Below, piece after piece: positions 16,549-24,955 of a stretch of DNA of 64,000 nt. Origin of the DNA: Luteolibacter sp. Y139 (GTDB taxonomy: Bacteria; Verrucomicrobiota; Verrucomicrobiia; Verrucomicrobiales; Akkermansiaceae); assembly GCF_038066715.1 (NCBI RefSeq), contig NZ_JBBUKT010000011.1:1-64000 (forward strand), in the 5' to 3' direction. The first letter of the stretch is position 1, and each line of letters starts with the position of its first letter. The translations under genes were made by a program, and so were the position numbers. The notes under the pieces are model-generated. The model worked only from the letters and a program-made list of their open reading frames with translations, had not been told where the DNA came from and ran no database searches.

Positions 16549-19430
16549 GGCTTTTCCTCCTTGGCGGGTGGCGGGGCTGGCGAGCCGAGAGTGGCAACGC
16601 GCGCTTCGACTTCCTGCCATGAGGCCTTCTCGGCTTCACTCGAGTTGCCGAGGGCGGGCTTGGTGCGGATGAGGTAGTTCATCGCCGGCTCGCGCAGGGC
16701 GTCGGCGGGCTTGGCTTGCTTCACGGAAAGCTCCAGCCACGCGAGCATGGCAGGGGCGGAGATGCGAATCGTGTCCTGCCACGTGCTCCAGACGTCACGA
16801 TAGGAAGCGAGGGCTTCAGCGGGCTTGCCGAGTGCTTCGTACGACTCTCCTAGTAGAAGGTTGGCTTCGGGGGCGAGCCGTGCGCCTTCCAGTGCGAGAT
16901 ACTGGCGGGCGGTCTCGGCTGCTTGTCCGGCGTCACCGGCGGCGAGCTGGGTTTCGGCGATGCGATAGCGGGCGAGGTCTTTCACGGCTTCGTCGCTGGC
17001 ATCGTTGGCGACGTGCTTGAAGTCATCGATGGCGCGGGCCTTTTCCTCCGCGCTGCCGGTGGCAAGAACCGCGGCGCGACCGAAGCGGGCAGCCACATGC
17101 AGCGAGGTGTCCGGCCGGGCGAGTGCTTCCTCGTAATAAGGCAACGCCTGGCGCGGCGCGGAGGTTTTGAGACGCAGGTGGTCACCGAGCCGGACGAGAG
17201 TGGCGGCGGAGAGGTCGGCCGGAGCGAAGCCGCTCTTGAGCTCCTGATAGAGCGCCTTGACCCGGGCTGCGGCGGGTTCGCCGGTCTGCTTCTCAGCCTC
17301 GCCGATCAGGGCGATCCTGAGGCGGGCGCTGGCCGCCTTGTTCGCGGGATCGAAGCCGGGGAAAGTGCTGAAGTGCTGCTGGAGTTCCTCAAGCCCGTGC
17401 TTGGCGGCATAGGCCGCGGCATAGTGATCGATCGCCTCTTGCAAGCCGGGCACCTCGGTGGGCGTGATGCATTCCCGCAGGCGGGCGAGCGCTTCCTCGT
17501 CGCGACCGGCTGCGGTCAGGGCATCGATCTGGGCGACGGCCATGCGCAGACGCAGCGGTGAGGTGGCGTAGGCTTTCCAAAAGCGGTCGGCGTAGGTGGC
17601 CGCCTCGGGCTTCGCCCCGATCAAGGTGACGAGCTGGCAGAGCGCTTCGGTGGCCACCTCGGCATGCTCGCGGTGCTCCGAGGCATCGAGCGCCTTCTTG
17701 TAAGCGGCCACGGCATCGTCCGTCTTCCCGTCGCGTTCGAGGATGCGGCCTTTCAGGACGAGCGCCGCATCGAGCGCCTCGGTCTCGGGAAACTCCTTCT
17801 CCAGGCGGCTGAGTTTTTCGAAGGCCTCCACCTGTTGATCCTGCGCGAGATGGCAGGACGCGCGGTCATAGAGCGCGAAGGGCAGGTAGGGGCCGGGGTC
17901 GTCCGCGAGGAACTTGTCGAGCGCCTCGGCTGCCTCCGGCCACTGCCGCAGGCGGGCACGGGCGGATGCCTGGAAATAGCAGGCAGCCTGATGTTGGGCG
18001 CTCTTCGGATACTTCTCGACGTGCTTGTCCAGGAGCGGCCGGGCTTGGTCGTGGTGGCCGAGATGGTAGTGGCTGGCCGCGAGGACGAAGAGTGCCTGAT
18101 CGTGCTCGGGAGAGCCCTCGGTGAGCTTTGGCAACAGCTCGCCGGCGACGCGCACCGAGTTCTCGTAGTCGCCGGCTTGGAACAGCGACGAAAGCAGCAA
18201 GCGCCGCACCGCGGGCAGGTGCTTCGAGTTCGGGAAATCCTTGAGGAAAAGCTCCCCGCATTCACTGACTGGATCGCCGACCGCGGCGGTGGTGCGGACC
18301 AGATGGAATAGGTGGTCCTCGCGCTTCGCGGTCTTCGGATAGTATTCTTCGAGCTGGCGGTAGGACGCGAGCGCCCCGCGGGTGTTCCCGCGCTTCTCGT
18401 GGATCACCGCGATCAGGCCGAGTTGGGCGACTTCGAGCGGTTCACCATCGGTCCGCTGCTTCGAAAGGGCGTCGAGTGAAGCCTGCAACTTCACCTTGCT
18501 TACGGTGCGGGTGAGCTCCTTGACCTCGGTGCGATTGCCAAGCCTCTCAAGCCGCGACCTCAGGTCCGCCGACATCACGTCGCTCGGCGGGACAACCTGG
18601 CAGAGGACCAGCGCCGCGCCGTCCATGTCCGCCGCCATCGCATCGGAGGCGAGCTTCAAGAACAGGCCGCCATACGGCTCCATCTCGAAGGGCTCGAGGA
18701 TGATTCCGGAGCGATAGCGCTCGAGGAACGAGAGCAGCGGCTTCTCGTCGCGCTTGGCGATGGATGCTTCGACGAAGGCTTGGAAGGCGGCGATGATCCC
18801 GCTGTCGGGGGCGCGGAAGCGCGGCTTGTTCTGGAGGACGGTTTCGAGCGATTCCAAGCCTTCGGCAAGGTCGCCGAGGCGGAAGTGGCAGATGGCGAGA
18901 TTGAGGTAATGCGAGCCGGGGTTGAACTCGTCATCGCGCGTCTTGTCACGCTCCTCCATGAACTTGTTGAAGAGGCGGATCGCTTCCTCGTACTTGGCCG
19001 CGCCTTGGGCGGCTTCACCCCAGCGCAGCAGGGCGCGCTTGTTGTAGAGGTTGCCGCTGTCGGCGGTGCCATTGCCGCGCGGGTTCGGGTACTTGTTGTA
19101 GCAAATTTCGAAGGACTTGGCGGCGTCATCCCAGCGCTTGAGGCGGAGTTCGCAGATGCCCTTGCGGTACCAGGTTACGCCGAAGGACGGGCCGTAGAGT
19201 TCGAGAGCCTTGGCATCGTGCTGGGCCACGCAGCCGGTGAGGAGCTTGAGGGCTTCCTCCCAGTGGTCGGCTTCCATTTCGGCAAGTGCCTTGGTGGTGA
19301 GATCGGAGACCTCGGCGGCAGCCGCCGCCGGAGCAGGGGCGGGCGCTTGCTGGGCGGGCAATAGCGGCGCGGTCGCCAGCAGCAAGGCGATGGCTTTCCG
19401 GGGCACCGGCACGATGGAAGTAATCGCCAC
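16545..19430 (-). CDS. large secreted TPR protein
   Basis: A 961-residue protein with a signal peptide (1-26), an Ala/Pro linker (27-39) and tandem tetratricopeptide-like repeats over the rest. Repeated patterns such as ALASYRQLEEYYPK and AVAAYKKALDASEH are typical TPR A/B helices. Proteins of this type act as periplasmic scaffolds. It is probably a paralogue of the 939-residue protein at 21207-24026, which belongs to an ExbB/ExbD operon. No Exb genes follow this copy; only the small partner does. Confidence 0.85.
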   Translation of the reverse strand: MAITSIVPVPRKAIALLLATAPLLPAQQAPAPAPAAAAAEVSDLTTKALAEMEADHWEEALKLLTGCVAQHDAKALELYGPSFGVTWYRKGICELRLKRWDDAAKSFEICYNKYPNPRGNGTADSGNLYNKRALLRWGEAAQGAAKYEEAIRLFNKFMEERDKTRDDEFNPGSHYLNLAICHFRLGDLAEGLESLETVLQNKPRFRAPDSGIIAAFQAFVEASIAKRDEKPLLSFLERYRSGIILEPFEMEPYGGLFLKLASDAMAADMDGAALVLCQVVPPSDVMSADLRSRLERLGNRTEVKELTRTVSKVKLQASLDALSKQRTDGEPLEVAQLGLIAVIHEKRGNTRGALASYRQLEEYYPKTAKREDHLFHLVRTTAAVGDPVSECGELFLKDFPNSKHLPAVRRLLLSSLFQAGDYENSVRVAGELLPKLTEGSPEHDQALFVLAASHYHLGHHDQARPLLDKHVEKYPKSAQHQAACYFQASARARLRQWPEAAEALDKFLADDPGPYLPFALYDRASCHLAQDQQVEAFEKLSRLEKEFPETEALDAALVLKGRILERDGKTDDAVAAYKKALDASEHREHAEVATEALCQLVTLIGAKPEAATYADRFWKAYATSPLRLRMAVAQIDALTAAGRDEEALARLRECITPTEVPGLQEAIDHYAAAYAAKHGLEELQQHFSTFPGFDPANKAASARLRIALIGEAEKQTGEPAAARVKALYQELKSGFAPADLSAATLVRLGDHLRLKTSAPRQALPYYEEALARPDTSLHVAARFGRAAVLATGSAEEKARAIDDFKHVANDASDEAVKDLARYRIAETQLAAGDAGQAAETARQYLALEGARLAPEANLLLGESYEALGKPAEALASYRDVWSTWQDTIRISAPAMLAWLELSVKQAKPADALREPAMNYLIRTKPALGNSSEAEKASWQEVEARVATLGSPAPPPAKEEKP

Positions 19431-19499
19431 GCGTATGGCTGCGAGGTTCTGGGAAGGGGTCTCTTCCCCGCAAGGAATTTCAGCCCGGATTCCTCCGGA

Positions 19500-20138
19500 T
19501 CAGTCCGGTTTCGTTCGTGGCGGGAAGAGTTCCCGGCACATCAGGCAGCTTTTGCCATCGCAGCCGCGGGCGGAGCAGTGCTCGCGTCCGCAGAAGATGA
19601 TGCGCAGGTGGAGGGCATTCCAACGGTCGCGGGGAAAGAGCTTTTTCAAGTCGCGCTCGACCTGTTCGACATTGCGGCCCTCGCTGAGCTTCCAGCGTTT
19701 CGCCAGCCGGTGGATGTGGGTATCGACCGGGAAGGCCGGCACGCCGAAGGCCTGCGCCATCACCACCGAGGCGGTTTTGTGGCCCACGCCGGGCAGTTCT
19801 TCCAGCGCCTCGAAGTCGGCGGGCACTTCGCCGCCATGCTTTTCCACGAGGATCTGCGAAAGATCGCGGATCGCCTGCGACTTCCGCGGCGAGAGACCGC
19901 AGGGGCGGATGATCTCCTTGATCTTCTCGACTGGCACCTTCGCCATCTTCGCCGGCGTGTCGGCCAGCTTGAAGAGGGCGGGGGTGACCGTATTCACCCG
20001 CGCGTCGGTGCACTGCGCGGACAGCAGCACGGCGACGAGCAGGGTGAAGGGATCCCGGTGATCGAGCGGGATCGGCGTTTCCGGATAGAGCTCCTCCAGC
20101 CGCCGGTCCACATGGGCGGCCCGTTCGGCGCGGGTCAT
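19500..20138 (-). CDS. nth: endonuclease III, unusual iron-sulfur cysteine spacing
   Basis: A 212-residue DNA glycosylase/AP lyase of base excision repair that removes oxidised pyrimidines. The helix-hairpin-helix ELPGVGHKTA carries the catalytic lysine, and VDTHIHR the catalytic aspartate. The E. coli [4Fe-4S] pattern is C-x6-C-x2-C-x5-C. Here the C-terminal cysteines read C-x4-C-x4-C-x4-C-x2-C (in FCGREHCSARGCDGKSCLMC), five cysteines with different gaps. Either the cluster is held differently or this is a lineage variant. The gene lies 10 bases after the 3D-domain lipoprotein gene on the same strand and may share its transcript. Confidence 0.92.
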   Translation of the reverse strand: MTRAERAAHVDRRLEELYPETPIPLDHRDPFTLLVAVLLSAQCTDARVNTVTPALFKLADTPAKMAKVPVEKIKEIIRPCGLSPRKSQAIRDLSQILVEKHGGEVPADFEALEELPGVGHKTASVVMAQAFGVPAFPVDTHIHRLAKRWKLSEGRNVEQVERDLKKLFPRDRWNALHLRIIFCGREHCSARGCDGKSCLMCRELFPPRTKPD

Positions 20139-20148
20139 GTCCGGCAGA

Positions 20149-20814
20149 TTAGCGCGAGGCGGTCGAGGCCGTGCTTGCGCTGGACATCATGCGATTGATC
20201 GCCGTGTACATCTGCGCGCAGTGAGGATACTGGGTGCGCTTCGCAAGAATCTCGGCGCTACGGGTGTAAGAGCCCCATTGAACCACGGTCAGCTCCACGT
20301 TGCGGCGACCCCAGGCGGCCATGTAGTCCTTGTTCGGGGTGTAGATGTCGACGGTATTGGTGCCGGTGAGAGCCGAGCCGTAGTCATCGACTACGAAGAG
20401 CTGCTGCATGCCCTTGATGCGGAAAACGGTGCCGACCGGATAGACGGCCCAGTCAGCGGCGGCGCTGCGGACGCGATCGGTGTAGCGGAGCTGGGTGCCG
20501 GTGGCGTTCTGCGAGCCGTATTGGAGGTGATCGGACTCGGACTGCGTGTAGGCCGTGGTGCGGACCAGACGGTTGCGCTCGGAGGGCTTGTAGAAGGCCA
20601 TGCCGTGCTTGTCCTTCGGCTTGCCGGCGGCCTGCTGGAAGAGAGCGGGCGATGGCTGGGCCGTGGTGAAGACTTCAGCTTTGCCGAAGTAGCTACCCGA
20701 AGACATGGACGAGTAGGAGCGGGACTTGGACAGGACCGTCAGGTTGGAATCCGAGGCGCAGCTGGAGAACAGCAGGGCGAGCAATGCGGCGGCGGAAGCG
20801 AGTCGGAAAGTCAT
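20149..20814 (-). CDS. 3D-domain lipoprotein, probable cell wall enzyme
   Basis: A 221-residue protein with a lipoprotein-type signal peptide (LLALLFSSC, Cys19 as the lipid site, a slightly atypical box). The C-terminal domain (about 110-200) carries VVDDYGSALTGTNTVDIYTP, the 3D motif of the double-psi barrel found in MltA-type lytic transglycosylases and Sps/YuiC proteins. A role in peptidoglycan cleavage at the outer membrane is likely; the activity is unproven. A sigma-54-type promoter (20930-20945) points at this gene across a leader of about 100 bases, and nth follows 10 bases downstream. Confidence 0.82.
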   Translation of the reverse strand: MTFRLASAAALLALLFSSCASDSNLTVLSKSRSYSSMSSGSYFGKAEVFTTAQPSPALFQQAAGKPKDKHGMAFYKPSERNRLVRTTAYTQSESDHLQYGSQNATGTQLRYTDRVRSAAADWAVYPVGTVFRIKGMQQLFVVDDYGSALTGTNTVDIYTPNKDYMAAWGRRNVELTVVQWGSYTRSAEILAKRTQYPHCAQMYTAINRMMSSASTASTASR

Positions 20815-20929
20815 GCTATTTGGTTTGGCGAGATTGATATTTAAGGAATCGCGCTATTTGAGACTCCACGTTTTACGGATCGGAGTTAGGGGCGGCAACC
20901 CAATTTTTCGCTGTTAGTTTTGGCGTCGG

Positions 20930-20945
20930 AGCGATTGCCGTGCCA
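20930..20945 (-). promoter_or_regulatory. sigma-54 promoter for the 3D-lipoprotein gene
   Basis: On the minus strand the site reads TGGCACGGCAATCGCT. It matches TGGCACG-N4-TTGCW except for one base (C for T) and has GG and GC exactly 10 bases apart. Transcription would begin near 20918, giving about 104 bases of leader before the ATG at 20814. No other -24/-12 match of this quality faces this gene. Confidence 0.6.
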
Positions 20946-21021
20946 AGTTGATCGATTCGGGCTGTCGGGCCCCGGGCGGAGGTCATTGAACCCGAAGGGG
21001 TCTGTGGAGGTTGCGGCGGAA

Positions 21022-21069
21022 CTGTCCGACAGAAGCCCCAAAACTGCCGGTGACGGGTTTGTCCCGACA
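21022..21069. promoter_or_regulatory. candidate operator or activator sites between divergent promoters
   Basis: CTGTCCGACAG (21022-21032) is a perfect palindrome around one base, and TGTCCCGACA (21060-21069) is a similar one around two bases. A further half-like CTGTCGGG lies at 20962. They sit between the two divergent sigma-54-type promoters and upstream of the plus-strand one, where an activator could bind. The protein that binds is unknown. Confidence 0.4.
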
Positions 21070-21075
21070 TTGTGA

Positions 21076-21091
21076 TGGCACCGGAGATGCT
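21076..21091 (+). promoter_or_regulatory. sigma-54 promoter for the TPR/Exb operon
   Basis: The site TGGCACCGGAGATGCT has GG (21077-21078) and GC (21089-21090) 10 bases apart. It departs from consensus at the base after CAC and at the first T of the -12 box. Transcription would begin near 21102, about 105 bases before the GTG start of the operon. Confidence 0.5.
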
Positions 21092-21143
21092 AGAATTGCA
21101 GAAAGTTCCAGCGGTTTGACCCGCGTAAGAGACAGGAAATGAT

Positions 21144-21163
21144 CCTTGGTGGTTTTACCAAGG
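21144..21163 (+). promoter_or_regulatory. leader hairpin of the TPR/Exb operon
   Basis: CCTTGGT (21144-21150) pairs with ACCAAGG (21157-21163) across a GGTTTT loop. It lies inside the predicted leader, 43 bases before the GTG start. It could affect mRNA stability or translation, or be a protein site in DNA. Confidence 0.35.
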
Positions 21164-21206
21164 GTTTCGCGTTGACGCCCGGAGATCGCGATGCCAATCG
21201 CTTGAC

Positions 21207-24026
21207 GTGCGTGTGCCCTCTCTTTTCCCCCGAAATGGGGTTTCGAAATCACTTTTGGTGGCCCTGTTTCCACTGTGCTCGCTGACGGTTTCGGCTCAGG
21301 TGGATTTGAACAAGGCGCAGACGGCGGGGATGGAAGCCTACAAGGCGAAGAATTGGCAGGTCGCCATTGAGAACCTCTCTTCGATCGTCAAGGCCAAGCC
21401 GAACGATGCCCCGGGAGGCGTTCTTTACACCCTTGGCTACGCTTACTTCTTCAATCTCAACTACCAGGAGTCGGCGACCACCTTCGAGCTCTACCTGAAA
21501 AAGTATGCGGAGAGCGAGTTCGCTCCGGAAGTCCACCTGACCCTGGGCCGGGCGCTGCTCCAGATCGACGGCAAGACGGACGAGGCGCTGACGCACCTCG
21601 CCAAGGCTTCCGAGAAGCCGGAATTCGCCGAAGAGGCACGTTTCGCGGCTGCCGACGCCTACATCAAGAAGGGCGACATGGACAAGGCCGCCCAGACGCT
21701 GAAAAACGCGATGGCTGGCAAGTCCTCCGGCGTGAGCCTGCTGCGCGCCGCGATCCAGCTGGTGGACCTCTACATCGACGGCGGCAAGCTGCCGGAAGCC
21801 ACGAAGCTGCTAGAGGATCTGGAGCGCAATCCCGGCTATCCGGACGTGATCGTGGTGGTGAACAACCGCTTTGTGAAAATCGGCGATCTCCAGCTGGAGG
21901 CCAAGGCCTACTCCGATGCACTGGAGGCCTACTCGAGCGCCCGCCCGCGCAATCAGGTGATCGCCATCCAGGTCGACCGCCTCGCGCAGTCGAAGAAGCG
22001 CAAGGATGAGCTGGAGAAGCGCATCGCCGCCGACAAGAAGGCGAACCGGCCCCTGCCGCGGAACATCGAGGAAAACGTGGCCACCCTCGGTGGCATGATC
22101 GAGAACACCGAGAAGGTGCTTGGCGAACTTCGCAACTTGGACACCTACGACGCGACCGTCCAGTACCGGATCGGCCGCTGCTATTTCAACATGGAGCGCT
22201 TCTGGCCCTCCTCCGTCGCCTTCGAGACCGTCGCGGATGAGAACCCGAAGTCCGACGACGCTGCTACGGCGCTGTTCGGTGCGATGATTTCCCAGTGGCG
22301 TCTCGAGCGCCTCGATGCGGCCGGGGTGCTGGCCAGCCGCTATCTGGACAACCATCCGGAGGGCAAGCAGGTCGAAACCGTCGCGGAGCTGAAAGCCACG
22401 CTGCTCCTCAAGACCCGCAAGTTTGATGAGGCGGTGTCCTTCCTCACGGCGTTCATCGACAAGAACCCGAATTCGCCGATCAAGCAGAAGATGATGACCT
22501 TCCGCGCGAATGCGCGCTTCGAGGGTGGCCAATACGACCAGGCGGCGACGGAATACGACCAGCTGATGAAGGACTTCGGCGGCTCGCCGGAATTCGAGGA
22601 ATACGTTTACCGCCGTGCCCTTTGCGACTTTCTCCGCAACAAGTATCAGGAGACGGTCTCGGCCTTCGACTCGTACGAAAAGAACTTCCCGAACGGGGAT
22701 TTCCTCGCTGACATCCGCTACCGCCGCGGGATCATCCAGCTGGCGCTGAAGGACTACAAGACGCTGATCCCGTCGATGCTGGCGCTTTTGCAGGACGAGA
22801 CCGCGAAGAGTTTCCTCGGCCAGATCCACACGCTGTTGGGCGACGCCTACCAGAACAGCGGGGACAACGACAATGCCGGTACCCAGTTCAAGCTGGCCGT
22901 GGAAACGGCGAATGGTGACCGCAGCGTCCTCGAATATGCGCTCGAGCAAGCCACCAACATCCTGCGGGGTGCCCGGCGGTGGGACGATCTTGAGGCCCTC
23001 TGGAAGAAGTTCCTGGCAGACAATCCGGACCACCCGATGACCCTTCGCGGTGTCTCCGAGCTCTCGAAGCTGCTGCAGCGCGCCAACAAGAAGGTGGAAG
23101 CCCGCAAGATGCTCTCGGAGCACATTCTCAAGGACATCCAGAATCCACGCTCCGAGTATGTCGAAATGCTGATCAGCCAGCTGGCCGGCATGCACGTCCC
23201 GCCGCGCTCCGTGAAGAAGGACGCGCCGAAGCCGGACATCGAGGCACTCGAAGGTGAACTGGTGGGCGACCTTGAGATTCCCGAGGATGACAAGACGCCG
23301 GCCTATGTCGCCCGCGTGCTCTTCGCCAAGTCCGAGCTGGCCCGCCAGATGGGGGACAAGGCCCGCGCCGAACGCAGCCTCGGTGCCATCGCGAACACGG
23401 CCAGCTCCAACGACCTCGGCCCGGTGCTGCTGTCGATGGTGGGCCAGTATCTCTTCGACAAGGGCGAATACGACAAGGCGACGCCGCTTTACGAGCGCTT
23501 GCGGGATGCGTTCCCGGATTCGCCGTACTCGGACGCGGCACCGGTCGGTCTCGGCAAGATTGCGCTGGCCCAGAAGGAATATCAGGACGCGGCCAAGCAG
23601 TTCGACATCGCGATCAACCGCGCTTCCGGCGACAGTACCTTGAAGGAAGCGACCTTCGGGAAGGCGCAGGCGCTGCGGGCGCTGAAGCAGCGGGAAGACG
23701 CCAAGAAGCTCTTCGAACAAATCCTCACGACCAAGGGTTGGCGCGGGATCGAACTGGCGGGCGCGAACTACGAACTCGGCGAGATCGAGTCCGAATCCGG
23801 GAACAAGGCCGGTGCCCACGCCTACTTCCAACGCGTCTACCTGTCTCACGGAGCCTATCCCCAATATGCCATCAAGTCCTACGTCCGCGCCGCCGACATG
23901 CTGCGCATGGATGGCAAGCAGGATGAGTACAAGGCGACTCTCCAGGAGCTGATCCGCAAGTATCCCGATTCCCCAGAGGCCAAGAAGGCGCGCCTCTCCG
24001 TTGGCTCGGACACAGAGTCAAAGTAA
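21207..24026 (+). CDS. large secreted TPR protein, first gene of the Exb operon
   Basis: The GTG at 21207 starts a 939-residue product with a signal peptide ending near residue 31 (LTVSAQ). Tandem tetratricopeptide-like repeats follow throughout (for example ATTFELYLKKYAESEF and AATEYDQLMKDFGGSPEF). It should be a periplasmic scaffold. In E. coli the TPR protein CpoB works with the TolQ/TolR machine, a known precedent for a TPR partner of an ExbB/D-type motor. The next gene starts 19 bases downstream. The short KKDAPKPDIEALEGELVGD stretch (about 671-689) interrupts the repeats and may be a linker. Confidence 0.88.
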   Translation: MRVPSLFPRNGVSKSLLVALFPLCSLTVSAQVDLNKAQTAGMEAYKAKNWQVAIENLSSIVKAKPNDAPGGVLYTLGYAYFFNLNYQESATTFELYLKKYAESEFAPEVHLTLGRALLQIDGKTDEALTHLAKASEKPEFAEEARFAAADAYIKKGDMDKAAQTLKNAMAGKSSGVSLLRAAIQLVDLYIDGGKLPEATKLLEDLERNPGYPDVIVVVNNRFVKIGDLQLEAKAYSDALEAYSSARPRNQVIAIQVDRLAQSKKRKDELEKRIAADKKANRPLPRNIEENVATLGGMIENTEKVLGELRNLDTYDATVQYRIGRCYFNMERFWPSSVAFETVADENPKSDDAATALFGAMISQWRLERLDAAGVLASRYLDNHPEGKQVETVAELKATLLLKTRKFDEAVSFLTAFIDKNPNSPIKQKMMTFRANARFEGGQYDQAATEYDQLMKDFGGSPEFEEYVYRRALCDFLRNKYQETVSAFDSYEKNFPNGDFLADIRYRRGIIQLALKDYKTLIPSMLALLQDETAKSFLGQIHTLLGDAYQNSGDNDNAGTQFKLAVETANGDRSVLEYALEQATNILRGARRWDDLEALWKKFLADNPDHPMTLRGVSELSKLLQRANKKVEARKMLSEHILKDIQNPRSEYVEMLISQLAGMHVPPRSVKKDAPKPDIEALEGELVGDLEIPEDDKTPAYVARVLFAKSELARQMGDKARAERSLGAIANTASSNDLGPVLLSMVGQYLFDKGEYDKATPLYERLRDAFPDSPYSDAAPVGLGKIALAQKEYQDAAKQFDIAINRASGDSTLKEATFGKAQALRALKQREDAKKLFEQILTTKGWRGIELAGANYELGEIESESGNKAGAHAYFQRVYLSHGAYPQYAIKSYVRAADMLRMDGKQDEYKATLQELIRKYPDSPEAKKARLSVGSDTESK

Positions 24027-24045
24027 TTTAAAAACACCCGCCCCA

Positions 24046-24912
24046 ATGCCGTTTTCAAAACCCCGGCTTGTTCTCGCCGCTTCTCTGCTCGCCCTGCTTC
24101 CCGCTGTCGTCCACGCGCAAGCTGAAGAAGAATTCGTGCTCCGCACCGGTCGCCGGATTCCCGCCGACACGGTGAAGCCCTCGGCCAATGGATTCACCGC
24201 CACGGTGGTGACGGGTGCCTCGGCCACAAAAATGGATTTCAAGGCTTCCGAGGTCGAGCAGGCCATCCTGCGCGAACCTCCGGAGCTGGCTGAAGCCCGC
24301 GGCCAGATCGCCACGGACAAGTTCCTCGCCGCGATCGCCGCGCTGACCCGGATCGAGGAAGAGCTGAAGCCCTACCGCGAGGTTCCCGGCGCCTGGTGGC
24401 ACCGCGCGCGGATGCTGCGCATGGACGCGCTGGCTTCCAAGGGGGACACCAGGGCCGCCGCCGCCCTTGCCTCCGCTTCGGAGCTCGAGGGCCTGCCCGA
24501 GTCCACGCTCACCATGCTGAATGATTTCAAGGCGATCGTGGCAGCCGGTGACAACCCCGAGAGCAAGATCAGCTCGCTGCAAGCGCTGGCCAAGCGCAGC
24601 ACGGATCCGTGGATTTCGGCCCGCGCCTGGCTCGAGATCGGCAACACCAACGCCGCCCATGGCAAGATGGACGAGGCGATCAAGGCCTGGCTCCGCGTCG
24701 CGGTCTTCAATCCCGCCGAGCGCGATCTTGCCCTTCGTGGTACCATTTACGCCGCCCGCGGCATGCAGCAGATCGGAAGGCCACAAGATGGCGTGAAACT
24801 GCTCAAAGATTACCTCGACGACCACGTTGCCTCTCCCTACGCCCCTGCCATCCAGTCCGAACAGTCCAAGCTCGAACCGAAAAAAACCGCTGCTGCCCCG
24901 GCTTCCAAATAA
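24046..24912 (+). CDS. secreted small TPR-like protein of the Exb operon
   Basis: From MPFSKPRLVL at 24046 the product has 288 residues with a signal peptide cut near VHAQ (residues 22-25). A beta-rich segment (about 27-75, with FVLRTGRRIPADTV) precedes helical repeats such as AWLEIGNTNAAHGKMDEAIKAW (split). It has the same order and shape as the protein at 15649-16548. An ATG frame extension to 24001 overlaps the previous gene and is not signal-like. The next gene, exbB, starts 43 bases downstream. Confidence 0.8.
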   Translation: MPFSKPRLVLAASLLALLPAVVHAQAEEEFVLRTGRRIPADTVKPSANGFTATVVTGASATKMDFKASEVEQAILREPPELAEARGQIATDKFLAAIAALTRIEEELKPYREVPGAWWHRARMLRMDALASKGDTRAAAALASASELEGLPESTLTMLNDFKAIVAAGDNPESKISSLQALAKRSTDPWISARAWLEIGNTNAAHGKMDEAIKAWLRVAVFNPAERDLALRGTIYAARGMQQIGRPQDGVKLLKDYLDDHVASPYAPAIQSEQSKLEPKKTAAAPASK

Positions 24913-24955
24913 GCCCCGAAGAAAACTCCAACTGAGCATTCGCCCCGAAAGATCC

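Larger units (their letters stand above)
20815..21206. other. 392-base divergent control region, no gene
   Basis: This region separates the 3D-lipoprotein/nth genes (left) from the TPR/Exb operon (right). I see no convincing coding frame. It holds two divergent -24/-12 promoter matches (20930-20945 minus, 21076-21091 plus), two related palindromes between them (21022-21032 and 21060-21069) and a hairpin near the right-hand start (21144-21163). Confidence 0.7.

Noticed and set aside
21810-23864. Long minus-strand open frame (684 codons) opposite the TPR gene
   Set aside because: It lies wholly antisense to a clear TPR protein, has no domain, and its Val/Leu/Arg/Gly-rich composition is that of a complement frame in GC-rich coding DNA.
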